This document shows positions 34,716 to 43,156 of a DNA stretch of 64,000 nt, one piece after another. Within the stretch, counting starts at the first letter, position 1; the number at the start of each line of letters is the position of its first letter. A program made the position numbers and the translations under genes. The DNA is from Hyphomonadaceae bacterium UBA1933 (GTDB lineage: Bacteria > Pseudomonadota > Alphaproteobacteria > Caulobacterales > Aquidulcibacteraceae), in assembly GCA_002337085.1 (NCBI GenBank), contig DDFH01000006.1, positions 1,083,098-1,147,097 on the forward strand, written 5' to 3'. The notes below the pieces were generated by a model. That model was not told where the DNA came from. It saw only the letters and a list, made by a program, of their open reading frames with translations, and searched no databases.

Positions 34716-36560
34716 TTAACTATTTTGTTTTTTTGCCTTTGTCGGCACTGGTTTCTCGTCAAACAAATCGGCAAGCTGGTCAACCATTGCGCCGCCCAAT
34801 TGCTCGGCATCAGTGATGGTTACGGCGCGTTTGTAATAGCGGGTCACATCATGACCGATACCGATGGCAATAAGTTCGACATCTTTACGCTTTTCAATCA
34901 CGGCAATCACTTCTTTTAGGTGATTTTCAAGATATGGGCCAGAATTGATGGAAAGGGTTGAATCATCAACCGGCGCACCATCGGAAATTACCATTAAAAT
35001 ACGGCGTTGTTCGGGACGATGTCTAAGGCGTGTATATGCCCATTCCAACGCCTCACCATCGATATTCTCTTTTAACAAGCCTTCACGCATCATAAGGCCA
35101 AGATTACGTTTTGCCCTGCGCCAAGGTGCATCGGCGGCCTTGTAGATGATGTGGCGAAGGTCATTTAAACGACCAGGCTGTGGTGGTTTATTTTCGGCAA
35201 GCCATTTTTCGCGCGATTGCCCGCCTTTCCATGCCTTTGTGGTAAAGCCCAAAATTTCGGTTTTAACCGCGCAACGTTCTAATGTGCGCGCCAAAATATC
35301 ACCGCAAGTGGCGGCAATCATAATTGGGCGACCCCGCATTGAGCCAGAATTATCAATCAAAATCGTGACCACGGTATCGCGAAATTCAATGTCACTTTCC
35401 ATCTTGAATGAAAGCGGGGCGGATGGGTCGGTAACAACACGTGAAAGTTTCGCAGCATCAAGCATACCTTCTTCAAGGTCAAACATCCATGAACGGCTTT
35501 GCTGCGCCATTAATTTACGTTGCAGACGGTTGGCAAGTTTTCCAACCGCGCCTTGAAGCCGTGATAGTTGCTGATCAAGATACATCCGAAGGCGTTCAAG
35601 TTCATCGTGCTCGCATAATTCTTCGGCGCCGATTATTTCGTCAAATTCACGGGTAAAGATTTTATATTCATTGGCTTTACCAGCTTGCGGAACAGGTGGT
35701 TGTGAAAACGGGCTTTCGGCATTTTCAAGCTCATCATCAGAAACCTCATTCGGGTCGTAATCGGTTTCGCCTTGTGTGGTTTCTTCGGATGAATCTTCGC
35801 CTTCTGGGGTTTCAGATTTATCAGGTTCTTGCTCTTCTTGTTCCTGATTATCCTGTTGCTCATTATCGCCTTCGGGCGGAGCCTCTTGATTTTCGTTGCC
35901 GTTTTCTTGGTCTTCGGGGTCGTCACCCAATTCATCGGCATAATCAAGGTCGCGGATTACATCGCGGATTTTTTTTGCAAAAGCATCCTGATTGTCAAGG
36001 TTTTGAACAAGTGCGTCAATATCTTTGCCCGCCTTGGTAATAATTTCACCGCGCCAGAAATCGGCAACATGTTTCGTTCCTTCTGGTGCTGGTTTGTCCT
36101 GTAAAATTTCACGCAATACCAAACCAAGCCCCTCCACCATTGGCGTGGTTTCTTTGGAAAGCATGCGGTTATAACCCTTGCGGGCAGCGTTTTCGATTAA
36201 AAGGTGTTCAAGGTTTTTACCAACCCCGTCCATATTGCGCGCACCAATTGCGGCAACGCGGGCATCTTCTGCAATGTCGTAAATTGCCTGTGCATTTGGA
36301 CCTATGGGTCTATGTTTTTGGTGGGAAATTTCATCATGGTGGGCAAGTTTTAAGCCCGCAAAATCGGATTGCCCGCGAACTTTTGAAACTTCTTCAAAAT
36401 TCAAAAGCCGTGCCGGATGCGGTAGGTTGACATTTTTTCCATCAACTGACGGGTCGTTGGCGGTGAAATTAACCTCAACCCCTTCTTCACGCGCAAAGGC
36501 ACGGGTGGCATTGGAAATCGCCCGTTTGAAAATATCCGCCTGTGTCGCTTTTTGTGTCAA
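34716..36560 (-). CDS. cobT: Cobaltochelatase subunit CobT
   Basis: A 614-residue protein with the CobT layout: a helical N-terminal half, a long acidic segment at about 215-290 (Glu/Asp/Gln-rich), and a C-terminal von Willebrand A domain with the MIDAS motif ILIDNSGSMRGRP (DxSxS). With CobS and CobN it inserts Co2+ into hydrogenobyrinic acid diamide in aerobic cobalamin synthesis. No cobN or other cob gene is present. The start appears to be a TTG at 36560; an upstream stop in frame prevents extension and no strong ribosome binding site is visible. A structured repeat (36605-36690) fills the gap to cobS. Confidence 0.93.
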   Translation of the reverse strand: MTQKATQADIFKRAISNATRAFAREEGVEVNFTANDPSVDGKNVNLPHPARLLNFEEVSKVRGQSDFAGLKLAHHDEISHQKHRPIGPNAQAIYDIAEDARVAAIGARNMDGVGKNLEHLLIENAARKGYNRMLSKETTPMVEGLGLVLREILQDKPAPEGTKHVADFWRGEIITKAGKDIDALVQNLDNQDAFAKKIRDVIRDLDYADELGDDPEDQENGNENQEAPPEGDNEQQDNQEQEEQEPDKSETPEGEDSSEETTQGETDYDPNEVSDDELENAESPFSQPPVPQAGKANEYKIFTREFDEIIGAEELCEHDELERLRMYLDQQLSRLQGAVGKLANRLQRKLMAQQSRSWMFDLEEGMLDAAKLSRVVTDPSAPLSFKMESDIEFRDTVVTILIDNSGSMRGRPIMIAATCGDILARTLERCAVKTEILGFTTKAWKGGQSREKWLAENKPPQPGRLNDLRHIIYKAADAPWRRAKRNLGLMMREGLLKENIDGEALEWAYTRLRHRPEQRRILMVISDGAPVDDSTLSINSGPYLENHLKEVIAVIEKRKDVELIAIGIGHDVTRYYKRAVTITDAEQLGGAMVDQLADLFDEKPVPTKAKKQNS

Positions 36561-36604
36561 TTTATTTTACCAATATTTTGCAAAGCAAAAAACTAAAATG
36601 TAAA

Positions 36605-36690
36605 AGAAAATCGCCGAACCGCTTCAAGATTTTCTTTTTCCTTATTGTCCACATTGCTGAGTGAGCCCGAAGGGCGAAGGTGGCAATGTG
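36605..36690 (-). repeat. Two-hairpin structured element, copy 1 (cobS-cobT gap)
   Basis: Given on the plus strand: stem AGAAAATC/GATTTTCT around a GAACCGCTT-containing loop, a short linker, then a long stem CACATTGC/GCAATGTG enclosing CTGAGTGA, an inner GCCC-GAA-GGGC hairpin and GAAGGTG. Copies 2 and 3 (45064-45153, 45263-45352) keep the loops but have different, still complementary stems. Read as minus-strand RNA it begins 6 nt after the cobS stop codon. Confidence 0.85.
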
Positions 36691-36696
36691 ATTGTT

Positions 36697-37683
36697 TTAT
36701 GTTACTTTCAACAAATGTGCCGCTTCGGGTAAATCTTCACCAAAGCAACGTTGATAGAATTCAGCAATTGTTGGACGCTCCAATTCATCGCATTTGTTCA
36801 GGAATGAAAGACGGAATGCAAGGCCAACATCTTCAAAAATTTCGGCATTTTGCGCCCACGAAATAACAGTTCTTGGTGACATGACGGTTGAAATATCGCC
36901 ATTGATAAAGGCATTACGCGTCATATCGGCAACGCGTACCATTTTTGCAAGAACTTGTTTTTCTTCTGGTGCTAATACACCCATTTTTGCCGCAACAATG
37001 TCGGTTTCAACATCATGGTCAAGATAATTAAGAGTCGTAACGATTGACCATCTGTCCATCTGACCTTGGTTGATTTGCTGTGTCCCGTGATAAAGACCGG
37101 TGGTATCACCAAGACCGATTGTGTTGGTGGTTGCAAACAGGCGGAAATAATCATGCGGCTTGATAACACGGTTTTGGTCAAGCAAGGTTAAATTACCCGA
37201 TGCCTCAAGCACACGTTGAATAACGAACATAACATCAGGGCGACCCGCGTCATATTCATCAAACAAAAGCGCCACAGAGCGTTGCAACGCCCACGGCAAA
37301 ATGCCTTCACGGAATTCGGTGATTTGTTTGCCGTCTTTTAAAACAATCGCGTCTTTGCCGACTAAATCAATCCGCGAAATATGACCATCAAGGTTTACGC
37401 GTATAAGCGGGTAATTAAGGCGTGCCGCAATCTGTTCAATGTGTGTTGATTTACCAGTACCATGATAACCCTGCACGATAACGCGGCGATTAAATTCAAA
37501 ACCCGCAAGCACGGCGCGCGTGGTAAGTGGGTCAAATTTATAAGTGCTATCAATCTCTGGCACATAGGAATTTGCTTGTGAAAACGCCTTTACTTTGCGT
37601 TTAGATGCAAAGCCAAAAGTTTCCTCAACAGAGATTTCTTTATCTGGGGCGGCGGATAATAATTGTTCTGATAAATCGGTCAT
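36697..37683 (-). CDS. cobS: Cobaltochelatase ATPase subunit CobS
   Basis: A 328-residue AAA+ ATPase. Walker A is GYHGTGKST at 72-80, Walker B is in SVALLFDEYDAGRPDVMFV, sensor 1 in FRLFATTNTIGLGD, and an N-terminal segment FGFASKRKVKAF typical of CobS precedes them. CobS and CobT form the MoxR/VWA-type motor that drives the CobN chelatase. In many Alphaproteobacteria cobS-cobT lie beside a J-domain gene and bolA; here those are 5 kb upstream with other genes between. The structured repeat follows immediately. Confidence 0.95.
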   Translation of the reverse strand: MTDLSEQLLSAAPDKEISVEETFGFASKRKVKAFSQANSYVPEIDSTYKFDPLTTRAVLAGFEFNRRVIVQGYHGTGKSTHIEQIAARLNYPLIRVNLDGHISRIDLVGKDAIVLKDGKQITEFREGILPWALQRSVALLFDEYDAGRPDVMFVIQRVLEASGNLTLLDQNRVIKPHDYFRLFATTNTIGLGDTTGLYHGTQQINQGQMDRWSIVTTLNYLDHDVETDIVAAKMGVLAPEEKQVLAKMVRVADMTRNAFINGDISTVMSPRTVISWAQNAEIFEDVGLAFRLSFLNKCDELERPTIAEFYQRCFGEDLPEAAHLLKVT

Positions 37684-37751
37684 TTTCGTTTTCTATAATT
37701 TTGCGGCGCAATAAGCCCGTAAATACCTACTATTAGCGAGGGGAGAAAACG

Positions 37752-38243
37752 TCAATCATTTTCGAATGCGGGTTGCAGTTTGTTATCAATTCCAAGTTTT
37801 ATTATGCTAAGTTTTATGAAAGCAAAGGTTGATAGAAAATTTATCGTGATAAAAAATGTATATTTATTCATAATTATATGCGGGATTATTCCATTATCAA
37901 ATCGTATTAAAGAGAATATTGCAAAAATAGGCATGCCTTTTATTATACTCTTTATAATGCTGTGTTTTTTGTAAATTTCTTTGTATAAGCGTTTTTTTGA
38001 CAATAAACACTGCGTTAAGTTGAATTCAAAATACAAAACGCCAATAAAAATAATATTTAAAAACAGCATTACTAAAAATGGTTTTGTGTTAGTTATTTCT
38101 TTTATTAATTCTGGATGGTTTATGGCTGATTTTATCTCAAGAAAAATAAGATAAAGTAACATGATTGAAACGCAAAGGTTTGTAATAATGCTTATTAATC
38201 TTGTTGCATTATAAAGCATTTTCCATTTTAAAGAGTTTTCCAT
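37752..38243 (-). CDS. Hypothetical four-helix membrane protein
   Basis: A 163-residue, very A+T-rich gene encoding four hydrophobic segments (about residues 15-35, 55-75, 98-115 and 128-150) separated by Lys-rich loops. Isoleucine, lysine and phenylalanine are strongly enriched relative to neighbouring proteins, which suggests acquisition from elsewhere. I do not recognise the family. It is divergent from the TetR gene and shares the 108-bp region with the palindromic operator, so TetR could also control it. Confidence 0.6.
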   Translation of the reverse strand: MENSLKWKMLYNATRLISIITNLCVSIMLLYLIFLEIKSAINHPELIKEITNTKPFLVMLFLNIIFIGVLYFEFNLTQCLLSKKRLYKEIYKKHSIIKSIIKGMPIFAIFSLIRFDNGIIPHIIMNKYTFFITINFLSTFAFIKLSIIKLGIDNKLQPAFEND

Positions 38244-38320
38244 ATAAGCACCCCATTTAAGTTTAATCCATAATCTAAAAAGCGCAATACTGAAATCATT
38301 ATATTCATGTAGATATTTAC

Positions 38321-38344
38321 AAATTAGGACAAATGTCCTAATTT
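38321..38344. promoter_or_regulatory. Palindromic operator upstream of the TetR gene
   Basis: Perfect arms AAATTAGGAC and GTCCTAATTT separated by four bases (the whole 24-bp sequence is symmetric except at the centre), ending 7 nt before the TetR start codon. Size, symmetry and position fit a TetR-family autoregulatory operator. Confidence 0.8.
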
Positions 38345-38351
38345 ATATTTT

Positions 38352-38930
38352 ATGAACAAAACGCGCGAAGAAATCATCTATATTGCCGACCAGCTTTTTT
38401 ACGAAAATGGCTATGAAAATACATCCTTTGCCGATATTGCGGCGGTGGTTAAAATTTCACGCGGGAATTTTTATCATCATTTCAAAACCAAAGACGAAAT
38501 TCTTAACGCGGTAATTGAACACAGAATTATCAAAACCCGAAAAATGCTTGATATGTGGCAGGCGAATGGCGAAAACCCAAGTTCGCGTATTATAAGCTTT
38601 GTTCATATACTCATCACCAATCAGGCAAATATTAAACTATATGGCTGCCCTGTCGGGACACTGGTTCTAGAGCTTTCAAAGCTTGACCATGCCTCAAAGC
38701 CAGAGGCCAATAAATTATTCAATCTATTTAGCGATTATTTGGCGCGTCAATTTGTTGAATTGGGATTTAAAGATAAGGCAAATGAATATGCAATGCACCT
38801 TTTGATGCGTTCCCAAGGGGTGGCGGTTTTGGCGAACGCTTTTCATGATGAAGTGTTTATAAATCATGAGGTTAAAACAATGACCGAATGGCTTGATAAT
38901 ATAATTGAGGAGAGAGACATATGTTTATAA
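38352..38930 (+). CDS. TetR/AcrR family transcriptional regulator
   Basis: A 192-residue repressor-type protein. The N-terminal helix-turn-helix is clear (IADQLFYENGYENTSFADIA, VKISRGNFYHHFKTKDEIL); the C-terminal helical ligand domain contains YGCPVGTLVLELSK, typical of the TetR_C_11-like group. A palindrome just upstream is the likely operator. It overlaps the following YciI-like gene by 10 nt, and a DNA glycosylase gene follows, so the regulator probably controls its own operon. The inducer is unknown. Confidence 0.9.
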   Translation: MNKTREEIIYIADQLFYENGYENTSFADIAAVVKISRGNFYHHFKTKDEILNAVIEHRIIKTRKMLDMWQANGENPSSRIISFVHILITNQANIKLYGCPVGTLVLELSKLDHASKPEANKLFNLFSDYLARQFVELGFKDKANEYAMHLLMRSQGVAVLANAFHDEVFINHEVKTMTEWLDNIIEERDICL

Positions 38931-39208
38931 TTTTTCTAAAGTTTTCAGAAAATTTTTCCAATGCTAAAAATTTAATTTCGGCGCATAATGAATGGGTTAC
39001 GGATGGGGTTAATAAAGGCATTTTTCAACTTGTTGGCAGCATAGTTCCAAATCAAGGCGGCGCGATTATTGCGTCTAATATAAGCCGCGAAGAAATTGAT
39101 GTGCTTATTAAAAGTGACCCTTTTGTTATAGAAAATGTTGTAAAACCAGAAATTATTGAAATTTCGCCCAATAAAGCTAGTAGTGAATTGCAATTCCTTT
39201 TAAAATGA
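38921..39208 (+). CDS. YciI-like (YCII domain) protein
   Basis: A 95-residue ferredoxin-like protein of the YCII family. Matching features: the opening strand FIIFLKFS, a central AHNEWVTDGVNKGIFQLVGS with the conserved His, QGGAIIA, and the DPFVIENVVKPEIIEISP ending with the conserved Asp-Pro. YciI proteins are proposed small enzymes or adaptors; no substrate is known. The start overlaps the TetR stop region and has GGAGAGAG as ribosome binding site. Confidence 0.85.
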   Translation: MFIIFLKFSENFSNAKNLISAHNEWVTDGVNKGIFQLVGSIVPNQGGAIIASNISREEIDVLIKSDPFVIENVVKPEIIEISPNKASSELQFLLK

Positions 39209-39218
39209 TTGGAATCTT

Positions 39219-39812
39219 ATGACCGAACATTATATCGCCCCAGATGGTAAGTCGCGTTGTAAATGGTGTGGGTTTGCGCCCGAGTTTTTGGATTATCATG
39301 ACAAGGAATGGGGCTTTCCTGTGCGTGATGACATAAGACTATTTGAAAAACTTTGTTTAGAGGGTTTTCAATCAGGGCTTAGTTGGCGGATAATTTTGAA
39401 CAAACGTGAAAATTTCCGTGCGGCTTTTGCGGGCTTTGATTTTGAAAAAGTTGCCCAATTTGATGAAAGCGACATAGAGCGGCTTGTAAATGATGCCGGA
39501 ATTGTGCGCCACCGTGGCAAAATCGAAGCGGTGATAAATAATGCCAAGTGTGTGATGGAAATGGTCACAGAACATGGCTCACTTGCCGAATTTTTCTGGC
39601 AATATGAACCCAAAAATGAAACTGCCAAGCCGCAAACCCGTTCAACATCTGAAATTTCAGTGAAAATTTCAAAGATACTTAAGAAAAAAGGTTGGAAATT
39701 CGTTGGTCCCACCACAATTTATGCCTTTATGCAGGCGATGGGGCTTATAAATGACCATTCGCAAGGGTGCGTAATTCGTGCGGAGGTTGAAAAGGCAAAA
39801 GGGCTTGAATGA
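39219..39812 (+). CDS. tag: DNA-3-methyladenine glycosylase I
   Basis: A 197-residue base-excision glycosylase of the HhH superfamily that removes 3-methyladenine. Signature features: CKWCG near residue 15 and HDKEWGFP with the zinc-binding Cys/His, the substrate pocket LFEKLCLEGFQSGLSW, GIVRHRGKIEAVINNAK, and the C-terminal zinc ligands in NDHSQGC. It starts 10 nt after the YciI-like gene and is the last of the TetR operon, which hints that the operon answers to alkylating or reactive compounds. Confidence 0.95.
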   Translation: MTEHYIAPDGKSRCKWCGFAPEFLDYHDKEWGFPVRDDIRLFEKLCLEGFQSGLSWRIILNKRENFRAAFAGFDFEKVAQFDESDIERLVNDAGIVRHRGKIEAVINNAKCVMEMVTEHGSLAEFFWQYEPKNETAKPQTRSTSEISVKISKILKKKGWKFVGPTTIYAFMQAMGLINDHSQGCVIRAEVEKAKGLE

Positions 39813-39905
39813 CAGACTACCTCAAAACGCACACAAAAATGATTAGGGTTGTATGAATATATACAATTTATGGTAATCTAGGTTTGGGAACACTATAGGG
39901 CGCAA

Positions 39906-40796
39906 ATGAAACTTAAATTACTAATTCATATTTTTTTGTTGGTATCTTTTCTTAATCCAAATACTACATTTGCAAGGACTGGTGTCCTAACCAAAACCGG
40001 CGCGGGTGATTTACCTGGCTGTGTGGATTTCAAATGGGCAAAAGGGCCGGGTGGTGAAGAAAAAGCGGGAATGTTAGTTCCCGTAAAAATAAACGGAAAA
40101 CAGGAAATGTTTCAGCTCGATACCGCTGCACCGTCGGTATATCTATATTCCACAAAGCCGCACGATAAAAAAGAAGCTATTGTAAATGTTGAGATTGGCG
40201 GCATAAAAATTGACAAATTTCAGGCACAGCTCCACGATAAAAATGGCGATGAAGGCGGGACGATCGGGCTTGATCCGTTTCTTGGAAATATATTGGTGAT
40301 TGATTTTGTGCAAACTAAATTTTGCGCCTTTAAACCAAGCGAAGCACCGGAAAATTTTGGTAAAGGTTCAAATCGTATTAGCGGAAATATGCTTAATAAC
40401 AAATTCTATGTTCCGGTAAACATAAACGGGCAAATAGAACAACATATGTTCTATGATAGTGGCTCAAGCCTTTTACCATTGTTGGTATATATGCCGCTTT
40501 GGCAACAACTAACGGGGTTGCAAAAAGTTGAAGATGCTACAAAAATAATAAAAGGAAATTCATGGGGTAATGAAGTTTCAATTTATGGTGCGCCAATTAA
40601 AGGTGATGTTAAAATTGGGAAAATAAGTCTTATGAATGAGTTTGTTTATTTTGTCCCATCGATGGACTTTTATGAGGTTGAACAACATGGTCTGTTTGGT
40701 AACCAGCCATTTTTTGATAAAACCATTGCTCTTGACTTAACATCAAATATGCAATTTTTGATTTTTCCAAACAAAACTGAACAACCAAAGAAATAA
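39906..40796 (+). CDS. Exported retropepsin-like aspartyl protease family protein
   Basis: A 296-residue protein with a Sec signal peptide (first 23 residues, ending TTFA). Two aspartyl-protease-type motifs are seen: FQLDTAAPSVYLYS (first Asp, with DTA in place of DTG) and MFYDSGSSLLPLLV (second Asp, DSG), spaced as in pepsin-like two-domain chains. IGLDPFLGNILVIDF and LFGNQPFFDKTIALDL correspond to the conserved hydrophobic-Gly strands. Periplasmic or surface location is inferred. It is preceded by 93 nt without clear promoter signals. Confidence 0.75.
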   Translation: MKLKLLIHIFLLVSFLNPNTTFARTGVLTKTGAGDLPGCVDFKWAKGPGGEEKAGMLVPVKINGKQEMFQLDTAAPSVYLYSTKPHDKKEAIVNVEIGGIKIDKFQAQLHDKNGDEGGTIGLDPFLGNILVIDFVQTKFCAFKPSEAPENFGKGSNRISGNMLNNKFYVPVNINGQIEQHMFYDSGSSLLPLLVYMPLWQQLTGLQKVEDATKIIKGNSWGNEVSIYGAPIKGDVKIGKISLMNEFVYFVPSMDFYEVEQHGLFGNQPFFDKTIALDLTSNMQFLIFPNKTEQPKK

Positions 40797-40876
40797 TTTG
40801 AGTATAATATACACTATTGATATCTTGTAATAAAAAAGTGATGTATCCCTAATAAGAATAATTAAGAGGGATGGAA

Positions 40877-42064
40877 ATGAAAAAACGGACAATCGCATTT
40901 GTTTTGGCTGGTGTTGCAATTATTGGTGCGGGGGCATTTTGGTTTGGGCTTGATAAAGAAACCCGTGGGGTTTTAAAAACTCTTCCCACCAATAAAGACG
41001 TTTTATTATGGTCGTTGCCGCAGCGGGACGCAACCTTTCGCGCGTTTGACCGTCTTACCATTCTTGCCGATCATCATACATTGGCGGCATCAACCACACC
41101 AATGCCATTGCCTGTCGGCAAGCCGCTTAATATCCCCAATATTGACGAATATATGAAGGAACAGCGTACGGCAGGGATTGTAATTATCCAAGATGGCAAA
41201 ATAAGATTTGAAAAATATGGCCTTGGCTTTGATGCAAAAGGGCGTTGGACCAGTTTTTCGGTTGCAAAATCCTTTACCTCCACCCTTGTCGGGGCGGCAA
41301 TTAAGGATGGCTATATCAAAAGCCTTGATGATAATATTACCAATTATATGCCTGATTTAAAGGGGTCGGCCTATGATGGTGTAAGTGTGCGGCAATTATT
41401 GACCATGTCATCTGGTGCGGCATGGAATGAAGATTATGAAGATAAAAATTCCGATGTAAACAAATTCAATAATGCCAAACCCCAAAAGGGTATGGATGCA
41501 ACCATAAGCTATCTTAGGAATTTAAAACGCTCGCATAAACCAGGGACGGTTTGGAATTATAACACGGGTGAAACCAATTTAATCGGGGTTTTGGTGGCGT
41601 CTGCAACCCATAAAAACCTTGCCGAGTATTTACACGAAAAAATCTGGCAACCTTATGGTATGGAGGCCGATGGAACATGGCTATTGGGTGCAACGGGGCG
41701 CGAAATTGCGGGCTGTTGTATTCAGGCATCGACCCGTGATTTTGCCCGCTTTGGGCAATTTGTTATGGGCAATGGCATGGCAGGTGGTAAACAAGTCGTC
41801 CCCGAAGATTGGTTTAAACAAGCCACCACCAAGCAAATGGATATTGGCAAAGCGGGGCATGGTTACGGCTTTCAATGGTGGACATATGATGACGGTTCAT
41901 TTGCCGCCAAGGGCATTTTCGGGCAGGGTATTTTTATCGATCCCAAACGTAAATTGATTATTGCCAGCAATTCATCGTGGCCCCGCGCGAGCATTGGGGA
42001 ACAACCCAAAGCCCGTGAAGAATTTTACAAGCAAGTGCAGGGATTGGTGGATAGGGGTGAATAA
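40877..42064 (+). CDS. Beta-lactamase-fold serine hydrolase (class C-like)
   Basis: A 395-residue membrane-anchored or exported hydrolase: residues 1-22 form a signal anchor (TIAFVLAGVAIIGAGAFWFG). The catalytic SxxK is SVAK within SFSVAKSFTST, the Tyr motif is in WNYNTGETNLIG, and a C-terminal HGYGFQWW segment supplies the third element. The arrangement resembles 6-aminohexanoate-dimer hydrolase/EstB-type enzymes rather than true beta-lactamases. The start ATG at 40877 follows GAGGG by 6 nt; a preceding ATG at 40871 overlaps the ribosome binding site. Confidence 0.88.
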   Translation: MKKRTIAFVLAGVAIIGAGAFWFGLDKETRGVLKTLPTNKDVLLWSLPQRDATFRAFDRLTILADHHTLAASTTPMPLPVGKPLNIPNIDEYMKEQRTAGIVIIQDGKIRFEKYGLGFDAKGRWTSFSVAKSFTSTLVGAAIKDGYIKSLDDNITNYMPDLKGSAYDGVSVRQLLTMSSGAAWNEDYEDKNSDVNKFNNAKPQKGMDATISYLRNLKRSHKPGTVWNYNTGETNLIGVLVASATHKNLAEYLHEKIWQPYGMEADGTWLLGATGREIAGCCIQASTRDFARFGQFVMGNGMAGGKQVVPEDWFKQATTKQMDIGKAGHGYGFQWWTYDDGSFAAKGIFGQGIFIDPKRKLIIASNSSWPRASIGEQPKAREEFYKQVQGLVDRGE

Positions 42065-42067
42065 ACC

Positions 42068-42409
42068 TTATGCCCGAATATATACCCATGCTTTTTTGCC
42101 GGATTTAAGCGTGGTTTCCACACGTTTGTAATCGGATACTTCGTATTTATCGGCGGCAAGTAATTCTTGGTGGGTTATTTTAAAAATCATACCCTTGACC
42201 ACATCTGAAATATCACCTGATTGGGTTACAATGGGGTGAAACCTTTCTCCACTTTTGGCGAGTACGTCGGGGTCGGTGATTTCAATCTTGTCGTTTTTGA
42301 AGCCGACAAGCCAATCTTCTTCACCATCCAACAGGCGACCGAATGATGCCATTTGCACATCATCAAATTGTAAAGTGCCATATGAAAACAAATAAATATC
42401 AGACATCAT
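42068..42409 (-). CDS. Gamma-glutamylcyclotransferase-like (AIG2) protein
   Basis: A 113-residue protein with the family's N-terminal substrate loop LFSYGTLQ, and the C-terminal KYEVSDYKRVETTLKSG holding the usual acidic-Tyr-Arg pattern. Such proteins cleave gamma-glutamyl amides, but the catalytic Glu is not certain here. It converges with the serine hydrolase gene (3 nt apart) and is separated from the J-domain gene by a terminator. Confidence 0.8.
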   Translation of the reverse strand: MMSDIYLFSYGTLQFDDVQMASFGRLLDGEEDWLVGFKNDKIEITDPDVLAKSGERFHPIVTQSGDISDVVKGMIFKITHQELLAADKYEVSDYKRVETTLKSGKKAWVYIRA

Positions 42410-42418
42410 TTACCCCAA

Positions 42419-42446
42419 TAAAAAGCCCACATAAAGTGGGCTTTGT
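42419..42446 (-). terminator. Intrinsic terminator after the J-domain gene
   Basis: Stem AAAGCCCAC with GTGGGCTTT, 5-nt loop, A-run on the plus strand. It directly follows the stop codon at 42448. Confidence 0.85.
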
Positions 42447-42447
42447 T

Positions 42448-43059
42448 TTATGCGCGTTTGCCGGTTTTAAGGACTTTGTATGCCTTGACCACGGCTTGTA
42501 ACCTTGCCTCCGCAGAGCGATCCCCATCATTACTGTCTGGGTGATAACGTCTGACAAGTTCGGCATATGCTTTGCGCACTTCTGCTGGGCTTGCGGTATG
42601 GTCAAGCCCCAAATCCTCATAGGCGCGGCGAATTGGGTGGTTGGAGTTTGATGGAACTTCCATTGGGCCAACGCGGCGGGTACGACCGGTGCGGGTTTTG
42701 AAACTTTGCCCAACTTTTTCTTTGTTGCGGAAAGTCGCAGACTCGCGAGAGCCGCCTTTTGCGCCAAAATTCCAAGTTGGGCGATGCCCATGCTTTTCAG
42801 CAAGTTGGAATGCGGCATATTCGGCGGCGGTCATATTACCAAAAAAGTCCCAATTCTTGTTGTATTCTGCGGCATGTTTTTGGCAAAACCACCAGAATTC
42901 ATTGGGTGTATGCGGCGATTTTGGCGCCTTGCATTTACCTTCTTCGGTGCAACCTTCTGCCTCACAGATTTTTGGTTCTTCTTTTGCGGCAGAAATTGAC
43001 ATTGGTTTACGAATACGAATGTCGGTAAATTTTGGGCGGTAATTATAATTATCGGTCAT
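42448..43059 (-). CDS. J-domain protein of the alphaproteobacterial cobS-associated type
   Basis: A 203-residue co-chaperone-like protein with the J domain at the C-terminus (about 140-200): AYEDLGLDHTASPAEVRKAY, then RRYHPDSNDG with the essential His-Pro-Asp. The N-terminal part has a Cys-containing cluster (CEAEGCTEEGKC, WWFCQKHAAEYN) that may bind metal. This architecture is conserved in Alphaproteobacteria, commonly next to cobS-cobT and bolA. Here bolA lies 0.7 kb away and cobS 4.8 kb away. Confidence 0.9.
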   Translation of the reverse strand: MTDNYNYRPKFTDIRIRKPMSISAAKEEPKICEAEGCTEEGKCKAPKSPHTPNEFWWFCQKHAAEYNKNWDFFGNMTAAEYAAFQLAEKHGHRPTWNFGAKGGSRESATFRNKEKVGQSFKTRTGRTRRVGPMEVPSNSNHPIRRAYEDLGLDHTASPAEVRKAYAELVRRYHPDSNDGDRSAEARLQAVVKAYKVLKTGKRA

Positions 43060-43156
43060 TCGGCACTAAATAATATTATTTTGGAAAAAATCAAAGCGGA
43101 ATATGAAAAAACTATCCAAAATTTAACAAGTATTTGTATTCAATTCTTTAAAGCTG

